DNA from: Megalonaias nervosa
Lineage: Eukaryota > Mollusca > Bivalvia > Unionida > Unionidae
NCBI GenBank assembly: GCA_016617855.1
Contig: JAECUM010001143.1
Location: 89,214-153,213 of the forward strand
Direction: 5' to 3'
DNA: 64,000 nt
Positions 56,839 to 64,000 of the stretch are shown here, one piece after another. A program made the position numbers and the translations under genes. Below the pieces are notes generated by a model. That model was not told where the DNA came from. It saw only the letters and a program-made list of their open reading frames with translations, and did not search any database. Each line of letters begins with the position of its first letter. Positions within the stretch are counted from its first letter, which is position 1.

Positions 56839-58292
56839 ATGGGGGACCGTAGGGGACGTAAGTTGGTCCAATTTGATAAAAATCAGATCTCCATCTCGTA
56901 CATAAATTTCTGACAGGGGCCGCTTAGGAGTCATGTTATGGTGGCCTATGATATTTCCATTGTTGCTAATTTTATCAGCCCATCAGATAAAGTCTTATCA
57001 TCGCGCTTGTGAGACTGGGCAGTATGGCTGAAGAGCATCATTAAATGTCGAACGATCTGATTCACTTTTAGATTTCTGAAAGCTGCATTTTCATTGGCTA
57101 ATTCAAATGTTACCAGAACATAAACCCTGAGTGGTCGCTGACAGATCTTCACGTAGGACTATGGAGATCTGATTTTAATCAGACTATAAGTTGATCCGAC
57201 GAGAGAGCATCGAGAATTCCAATTTCACATGCTGAATAAAATTGTTGGTGTTGAAAGTTCGATTTCATATGTTGAGTTTTTAAATTTTATCTGTTGAATT
57301 ACACAACGCTGGTTTGAGGTTCCATTTTCTATATCGAGTTTTTACATTTTATCGGTTGAATTACACAGCAGCGGTGGTTGAAAATTTCAGTGTAATATGT
57401 TGGGAATTCCAGTTTCACACGTAGAATCAAACGTTTGTGTTGAAAGTTCCATTTCATATATCGAGTTTTGACATGTTAGCTGTTGAATTACACAGCCGTG
57501 GTTGAAAATTCCATTTCATATGTCGAGTTTTTAAATATTAACTTCTGAATTGCACAGCGGTGGTTGAAATTACCATGCAGCATCTCGCAAATTTCAAGTT
57601 CCCATGGTGAATGAAATTGTTTGTGCTGAAAGTTACATTGCATATGTCGAAATTTTAGATTTTATCTGTTCAATTGCATGGAGGTGGTTGAAAGTTATAT
57701 TTCCTATAACCCGGTGTTAGATGTAATCAGTTTAAATTAAACAGCTTTAGTTGTAAGTTCCATTTCCTATGTCGAGAATTCCAATTCCATACGTCCAATC
57801 AAATTCCAATCAAAATATTATTTTATAATCAGAACACAAGCAAATATTACAAAATTTAAGCACACCTAATTACTGCCATCTTCCTTATGTACATGTATGT
57901 AAGCAAATACAATTTCTTCCATTTGTGTACTTAAATATCAATAGTATCAACATACACAACTGACTGAATGTATGAAAATGAAATTCTCGAAATAGGACAT
58001 GGAACTTTCAACTACTGTTGTTTAACTCAGCAGATTACATCTAAAACCTCGACATAAGAAATAAAATTTTCAACCGCCTATGTAATTCAACAGATTAAAA
58101 AAAAACAAAACAAAAAAACCCCCAAAACAACAACAAACAAACAAACAACCAAAAAACCCTCTGCAGATGAAATAGAACTGTCAACACCAACAATTCGATT
58201 CAGCGTGTGAAACTGGAATTATCGAGATGTGAGATTGAAGTTTCAACTGCTACTTTCTCGTTGGACCAGCTTTTGGCCCCTACCGCGCCTCA
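56839..58292. mobile_element. Foldback-type element, copy 2, with nested MITE
   Basis: The right end TTGGACCAGCTTTTGGCCCC, TACCGCGCCTCA is intact. The left end (GGGGACCGTAGGGGACGTAA, GTTGGTCC) is recognisable but split by MITE Q copy 3. The left arm has four to five direct subrepeats of 60-75 bp (TATGTCGAGTTTTTAAAT, CTGTTGAATTACACAGC, GTGGTTGAAA, TTCCA). The right arm carries their inverse near 57990-58080. The centre (57800-57960) is AT-rich single-copy sequence. An A/C-rich run lies at 58098-58160. Confidence 0.82.
56869..57186. mobile_element. Palindromic MITE, family Q copy 3, nested in foldback copy 2
   Basis: Termini AAAATCAGATCTCCAT and ATGGAGATCTGATTTTAATC. The internal blocks shared with the 36 kb copies include TGAAAGCTGCATTTTCATTG on this orientation. 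The flanking 10-mers TAAGTTGGTC and TAAGTTGATC match 9 of 10. Confidence 0.9.
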
Positions 58293-58575
58293 TAGGATAG
58301 TGCTCAAGCAAAGGTGATCTAATGAATGTAACATTTTTGTACCCAAGTGAGTGCCATGTGTGATAACATGCTTTTCAAGTTTTTCAAGGCACAGTCAAAT
58401 TCAAGAGGCCCAACGTTTGAAATATAATCAACATTAACCGAATAAAGAGACAATGAGAGAGTATGATTCGCATTACAAGCGTAAAATTCACTAAATATGA
58501 TACGCCGAAGGACACCGATGCTCTTTGTTTTTACTGCGATGAAAAATGACAACGGACTAGTAAAAAGAAAGCTTC

Positions 58576-58578
<3 letters not shown>

Positions 58579-58606
<28 letters not shown>
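58579..58606. repeat. (GA)n microsatellite
   Basis: About 13 GA units. Confidence 0.97.
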
Positions 58607-58609
<3 letters not shown>

Positions 58610-58817
58610 CGCTTATGTGATTCAGAACTAGTCGAACATGTATTTACAACATCAGAGGGAAACCTCTTTTTCATCGCCTTGTTCCCTTTCAAGTTTTCTC
58701 GTTTGTAAGGATTGCCCAGAGTCCGTCATTGGTATTTCCACCTTGTTTAAAATTTCCCATATTACTTATCCCATTTCTATGAAATGGCACGCCTTTTGTT
58801 TTAATTCCTATCTACCA

Positions 58818-58935
58818 ACATGGGTATGCGAGAAAGCTTGCCATTAGTTTCGTGTGGGTAAGTGGTTCAACCCGAACTCTTCCTCCACAAATGTCCTGGT
58901 TTATCACGTGCTGAAAATGGTGTTAAATACACCCA
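58818..58935 (+). mobile_element. SINE family B copy 9, 3' part
   Basis: Begins at AACATGGGTATGCGAGAAAG and runs to GCTGAAAATGGTGTTAAAT. The tRNA-like head is missing and the tail is degraded. Confidence 0.8.
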
Positions 58936-58949
58936 TCCCAATATAAGAT

Positions 58950-59098
58950 ATTTTCTTTTCCTACGTTAATAGCGGATATATCTCATCGTAGTACCAACAA
59001 CTTGATACATTAACGAGTGGCCAAGCCACGAGTTAACATATATAGTTTTTATTGTCACAAGATAAAATATATCCGTTATTACATAGGAAAAGAAAATT
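58950..59098. mobile_element. MITE with about 30-bp terminal inverted repeats
   Basis: Left ATTTTCTTTTCCTACGTTAA, TAGCGGATATAT; right ATATATCCGTTATTACATAG, GAAAAGAAAAT. The centre has a small perfect palindrome CGAGTGGCCAAGCCACGAG-type at about 59014-59033. ACATAGGAAAAGAAAATT is duplicated just after the right end. Confidence 0.82.
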
Positions 59099-59118
59099 AA
59101 CATAGGAAAAGAAAATTT

Positions 59119-59684
59119 TCTTTTTATTATATACCAAACTTGCTCCGGAATCGAAGTTTACAAGATTAAACTCACTCTTCAGCAAAACACCCTCTCACCA
59201 CCCCTTTTTCGTAAATTCACATCTTCCATAGCCTGATCGTATAAATACATTTAACATAAGAAAGCGGCAGGATTTGGTTGACCTAATCTGTCGCAGTAAA
59301 TTACAATTTTGCTATGTTGTAAACTATCTGACCCTATCTGAAAACAACGTTAAGTGCGATTCAGCAATGCATCACAGCAGGTTTGTCAGGTTGTCAAGTA
59401 AGGGGAAATAACTTCAGAGAGACGCGAATGGCGTCTGGTCAAATTTCTTTATCAAAGATTAATTTCCATGTCTGAAATGTAAGGCAGTTTCTATTTATTT
59501 GTTCTAGCTCACAAAGTGCTCGTGTTTGTTGTGCTCGTTTTTGTTGTCGCAGGTACAAATTATGTAGTTCCAGACAGTAAGTCGTCGCATGGCATGACGG
59601 GAAATGTTATTGTCACGTGTGAAAATATAGAAATGAAAAAATTATGAAATTTATTTCGCAAATAAGTTTCTATATTTCACACAT

Positions 59685-59729
<45 letters not shown>

Positions 59730-60928
59730 ATTACCTTTTTGTGGTGGTAATCTACATACATACCGGAGCATGTGCGAAATTTAAAATCCATGCTCGTTTT
59801 TGTTTATTTTATCTCACTCATATTTCCAAATTTGAAAACAAACAGAGACTAATAATTTATGACAAAGTTACAGACATAACATCTTTTTTACATTAAATGT
59901 TATATTTTTACCAGAGAAATAAGCGCATTTAAATAATTTATTGTGATAATACCCTAGTATGGATCTCCGTCTGCATATTATTCATTTACCGAATTGCCCC
60001 TAACCCCTTTTCGTACCGTTTACTTATCAAGATTGAACAGAAAGTAATGACCCATGACAGCAGTAGTCAGTAACTAATAAGGACTTCACACACACACACA
60101 CACGCGCGCGCCTGCGTATAACTATCTGTGTTTGATCAGGAAGCAATTCAAGCCGGTGATATTATCTTGCATTTGTCCCCATTATGATACGAATACCACG
60201 CATGTCAATAACTCATCTCTCTTATTGGAAGTGTTTATGCATCTTTATAAACCAGCAAATTTACGAGAGGAATTGAAAAAAAGCCCAAAACACATTGCTT
60301 CAGATAGAGGAAGAAATATGAGCATCGATATCAACGTCTTACTAACAGTTAAGACTACATTTATCATAATCAAGTAATCAAGCTTAAAATAATCGCTATC
60401 GTCATCATGATAATTATTATTGCTGTTTTTCTTTTTGTTGCCGTTGTTTCTTTTATTACTATTTTTCCTTTATCTGTATGAGATCATGGAGAATTACCGT
60501 AAATAATGTAAACAGTACAACAAAATATAATGTTTTGATCCAAAATGTTACATTAAAATGAGTGACTTTCACCACTCTGTCAATAGTATATGTTGCTTTT
60601 TCCTTACAGTTTTAATGACTATTCTATCTTTTTCATTTTTGCCATGATGATATATTCTCAACTCAAATACAGTGCACACAATACTGCAATTATATTTATA
60701 TTTGCACGAGTGCCAATATTTGCATGTAATTTATGTTTATTATTATATGTATAAATGCGAGGCAGTTAACTTATTCGTCAAATTTATCATTATTATCATT
60801 ATTATTATATCATTATTATTATCATTATTGGTGGTAGTGGTGGTTATGGTGTTGCTGTTGCTTCTGCTGTTGCTGTTCTAAATAGATGCATAAATTCCAG
60901 TAGTTTTCAATGTTTTAATTAAGATATT
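59119..60928. other. No recognisable gene
   Basis: AT-rich with (CA)n at 59691-59725, a CA/CG run at 60090-60112, and (TTA)n/(TAT)n and (GTT)n-like runs at 60780-60880. ORF 60132-60377 shows no motif. Confidence 0.4.
59691..59725. repeat. (CA)n microsatellite
   Basis: About 17 CA units. Confidence 0.98.
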
Positions 60929-60942
60929 ATCAACCTGTCCGT

Positions 60943-61078
60943 TGCCAGTAGCTTCTCGTGGGTCGGTGGTTCTTTCCGGGGATTTCCCGGTTTCTTCCTC
61001 CACCATTAATACTGGCCGCCATGTATAGCCTATCGTGTGCTGAAAAATGGCGTTAAGCCCCACAACAACAACAACAAC
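60943..61078 (+). mobile_element. SINE family B copy 10, 5'-truncated with perfect 14-bp TSD
   Basis: Contains only the 3' half, from GCCAGTAGCTTCTCGTGGGT through CTTCCTCCACCATTAATAC and CATGTATAGCC to an (ACA)n tail. The exact duplication ATCAACCTGTCCGT lies at 60929-60942 and 61079-61092. The copy is little diverged, hence probably young. Confidence 0.96.
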
Positions 61079-61092
61079 ATCAACCTGTCCGT

Positions 61093-62235
61093 GTGGTGAA
61101 CTTTACCGTCTATTGTAACATATTTAGTTGTCATACCTATCAAAAGCAAGAAAATCGAAAATCTCATCCTGTTTTGTATTATGCTTTTATTACAACCAAA
61201 GAATTTTTAACAGCTTTTGCTATATATCCTTTAGCGTAACTCTGTCCACCGCGAGACAAGAATGAATACACGAAGCCAGTGTACATAATGCATACACCCA
61301 TTTGTTACGACGAGCACTTTGAATCACAAAAATCAATGGACTCTCGTTGAAAAAATCTGAGACAAAATCAGCAGCTGGCTAAGAAGAGCACTAAACCGCT
61401 GCTGAAATATATAAATAAGTAAAAATTAAAAACATATCTGGTGTAGCCGACAACAAATGCAGCAAAAAATGATTGAATGGTTAATTAAAAAGCCAGCTGT
61501 CTCATGAGCCAATATACACACTTAAATTTTTTTACTACTATCTAACAATAAGAAAAAAATCGAGTGCCAGGCCACTTCCGCAAATACTGCAGTTTTTCAA
61601 AAGAAGTTCTGAAACCCTAATATTATTTACTACTGAAATCACGCGAGTACTATTGACATCTTACTGTTGCATTAAATGGAGATGATAGAATGGTATAATT
61701 GTGGTACTTAAAAATCACAACAAAAAAAAAATAAATAAATTCGTATAACATAAATGAAGGACCAAAGATACCGTGTGATCACCTAAATAGTTTTCAGAGA
61801 GTCGTTGGAGATAATAATCAGTAAGTGCAACATAACAACAACAGTCTCCATATCAATACATATTGAGTACTTGCTTATAAGTTTGGATGGGATTATTATG
61901 CGGTTGTTGTAGACACAAGGAATCAGAGAACAAATGTTAATTTGCTACACATAAAGACGTATTGCAGTGTTTCAGGAAAGATGCTGATTTGCAGATTACA
62001 TTCAGTGTTGAGACATGAGACAAGCAGTATGAAGAGGGATTTCATTACGTATTTGATATAAATAAATATACCGATTTGCATGTTGCTAAATTTACGATAC
62101 AACTTGAAGATTTCATCAACTTTACTAGGTCAATATAAAAAAAACCCCAGAGACAGAATTTAAAGTCAGATTCAAAAGAGCACGTTATCAGTCATTGTAT
62201 AAAGTATGATTATTGAATCAACCGTACGAATGTTT
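61093..62235. other. No recognisable gene
   Basis: AT-rich single-copy looking sequence without a supported coding segment. Confidence 0.4.
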
Positions 62236-62259
62236 GAAACGATTGAAAAATGAAAACTG

Positions 62260-62779
62260 TTGAAAATTGAAGTAACATTTGTGGATGAATATTCTGTTTG
62301 TTTTTTGTGTGGGAACTCCACGGATAATCGTAAAGAAATAAACAAACCAGGACTTGTATCCTTGAAAACGAACAATAATGACATTTACCCACCATTAAAA
62401 GCATATTAACGGATGATTTTTCATCGATATGGAACCACAGGTATACATAACAAAATTATCATGTACATTAGCCGACCTGGTAGTGAAGACAACAGATCGC
62501 GTGCACTATTATGATAGAAATTACGATACTTTCTCCAAAAATATTCAATACGTGGTCTCTGCACCACGGAAGGTAAAACGTTGCTGTCGGCGAACGGATC
62601 GTTTTCTTCAAAAAGTTAAAGTTTAACATTGCTACAGGTAATATATATTAATAGAGACTCCAAACAATCGTATTCTCTATGTTCATCGCGCACCATTCTA
62701 GAGGAAGTAAACCTTTACATTAAAGGAAAAGAAGGTCTTATTTTGATATGTTCCTGTAATGAAGATAAAAAGATAAAAG

Positions 62780-62780
<1 letters not shown>
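62260..62780 (+). pseudogene. Decayed ORF with a CxxC segment, family not identified
   Basis: Three open segments on the plus strand follow in different frames. The first, about 62260-62409, contains DEYSVCFLCGNSTDNRKEI, a CxxC that could be half of a zinc site. The second, 62429-62626, contains DRVHYYDRNYDTFSKN and ends with a Cys/Arg-rich RCCRRTDRF. The third, 62629-62780, contains ILICSCNEDKKIKVN. The pattern of CxxC, then VHY, then a later Cys resembles uncharacterised repeat-associated proteins common in mollusc genomes. That comparison is from general impression, not alignment. A (TA)n tract cuts it off at 62782. Confidence 0.3.

Positions 62781-62781
<1 letters not shown>

Positions 62782-62845
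<64 letters not shown>
62782..62845. repeat. (TA)n microsatellite
   Basis: About 32 TA units, the longest in the window. Confidence 0.98.
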
Positions 62846-62850
<5 letters not shown>

Positions 62851-63056
62851 CAGATCCGCATAGCTGTTGTCAATTTATAGCCGATTAAATTCAAGTATTT
62901 GCGACCGTAGTTTGGTCTACGAAAGTCGCCATAATGAATATAGATTTGACGTCACTAAGTCACATCCAGTCTTTCAACGAGACATTGGTCTAACCGATTC
63001 GCTGTTGCCATATGTTAATTTTTGAACTTTAATAAAATGACGCAGAACAACGATGA

Positions 63057-63380
63057 TGTGATGTGATGTGATTATGATTTTTAACGTAGCTTTAACAATT
63101 TTTCAGTCATATCGCTACGATGTCTGCAGTGTGCCAGTTTATAGTGATGTCTAGCACTGGGGCATCATGCCGCAGACATGTAGCATGATGTCCCACCCAG
63201 TCACATTATCCTGACACCAGGCCGACCAGTCCTAACACTAACCTCTTAATGCTGAGCGCCAAGCGAGGCAGCTGTTAGTACCATTTTTTGTAAGTCTTTG
63301 GTATGACTCGACCGGGGATCGAACCCACGACCTCCCGCATCCGAGGCGGACGCTCTAACCACTAGGCCACCGGAGCGGTC
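63057..63380 (-). mobile_element. SINE family A copy 6, full length, perfect 13-bp TSD
   Basis: Minus-strand copy from a GTGATGTGATGTGATTATG tail to a head ending CACCGGAGCGGTC. The exact 13-mer GAACAACGATGAT lies at 63044-63056 and 63381-63393. Here the tail is a GATGT/GTGAT pentamer rather than (CA)n. Confidence 0.97.
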
Positions 63381-63393
63381 GAACAACGATGAT

Positions 63394-64000
63394 AAACCAT
63401 GACTAAATAAAGTAAAATGTATTCAGAAAACGTCGACACTAGGAACTCTCTTGTATAGCTGTTACATTTGTGCAACATTTTCCGAGAATTTGTGGTACCA
63501 CTCCTCATTACGCCAAATATAAATGATTCGCTACGTCAACTAAAAGTTTTATAAAGACACTGCTAAAACTTTTTAAAATAAAAACTGAAAATTAAATTCG
63601 AACTCTCTAAGAACAATCAAAACTTTAGAGTAACGTTTAACCATCTGTCATCTCGTTGCTTAATTTGAATTTTAACAACATCACTGGTACCGACAATTAT
63701 CGCTTGGACACTGAAGAACGTACAAATATGACAGTATCCTGTACATCGTGAAAGTCATTTGCAGGATAAAAGAAATAGAGAATCTATCCCTTACCAAAGT
63801 GCTTAGAAAAGTGTTAACAAGAATAACTTTGGTAAATACTGAATCTTCCACACATTTTGCATTAATAAAACGGGGTTATCACTAACAATTCGTTTTCTTT
63901 TCAGTATATATAGGAACAAATAACACCAAACTAAACCACACACCACAGAAAAAGTCTTGCAGTATAAAGTAGTTGTGTGTGCCTTTCTCTCTCTCTCTCT
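63394..64000. other. No recognisable gene; (TC)n at the window edge
   Basis: AT-rich sequence ending in a (TC)n tract from about 63985 that is cut by the window end. Confidence 0.45.

Noticed and set aside
62629..62880. ORF end rich in Ile-Tyr
   Set aside because: The second half is translation of the (TA)n tract; only the part before 62780 was kept as a possible relic.

Overview
This is a window of animal nuclear DNA. It is AT-rich and intron/intergenic in character, with abundant (CA)n, (TA)n and (GA)n microsatellites and minisatellites. It carries tRNA-derived SINEs, palindromic MITEs and fossil LINEs. There is no operon structure, no dense ORFs, no rRNA, no true tRNA gene and no CRISPR array. 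The repeat content and the style of the tRNA-derived SINEs suggest a lophotrochozoan, most likely a mollusc and perhaps a bivalve. That assignment is inference, because no diagnostic single-copy gene is complete here.

Host genes. The one convincing functional host exon is a minus-strand first coding exon at about 13.89-14.07 kb. It encodes the N-terminal half of a ubiquitin-like domain, best matched to midnolin (MIDN), and ends in a consensus 5' splice site. Its upstream side (14.1-16.1 kb) contains four perfect CRE palindromes (TGACGTCA) and two CACGTG E-boxes. The rest of the gene is not recognisable in the window. It must lie in or beyond the 13.9 kb to the left, which reads as intron full of SINEs and MITEs. 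A second host-like piece, at 48.8-49.16 kb (minus), is a THAP zinc-finger domain broken by a frameshift and a lost zinc ligand.

Mobile element layout. From 0 to 10 kb there are SINEs of two main families (A and B), a palindromic MITE (family P), a hAT-type MITE and several minisatellites. From 16 to 20.6 kb there are more SINE B, MITE P and hAT-MITE copies, plus a Z-DNA-type palindrome. From 20.7 to 22.8 kb a 42-bp minisatellite runs straight into a deleted and rearranged L1-like LINE. From 22.95 to 23.75 kb lies a decayed Maverick/Polinton-type integrase with a chromodomain-like tail. It is followed by a long A-rich stretch of broken Asn/Lys-rich ORF fragments (24-40 kb), interrupted by SINE A copies. 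From 32.5 to 33.1 kb there is a modular minisatellite, and from 36.2 to 36.9 kb two adjacent copies of a palindromic MITE (family Q). From 41.2 to 42.3 kb lies a second, unrelated decayed LINE reverse transcriptase.

From 44 to 64 kb there are SINEs, a 46-bp minisatellite split by a MITE, and two foldback-type elements, one with a MITE Q nested in its left arm. A decayed Cys-containing ORF relic lies at 62.2-62.8 kb, followed by a SINE A copy with a perfect 13-bp target-site duplication.

The parts do not form a pathway. The biological interest lies in the MIDN promoter region, the fossil integrase block, and the unusually readable insertion history (target-site duplications, nested insertions, repeat-seeded microsatellites).
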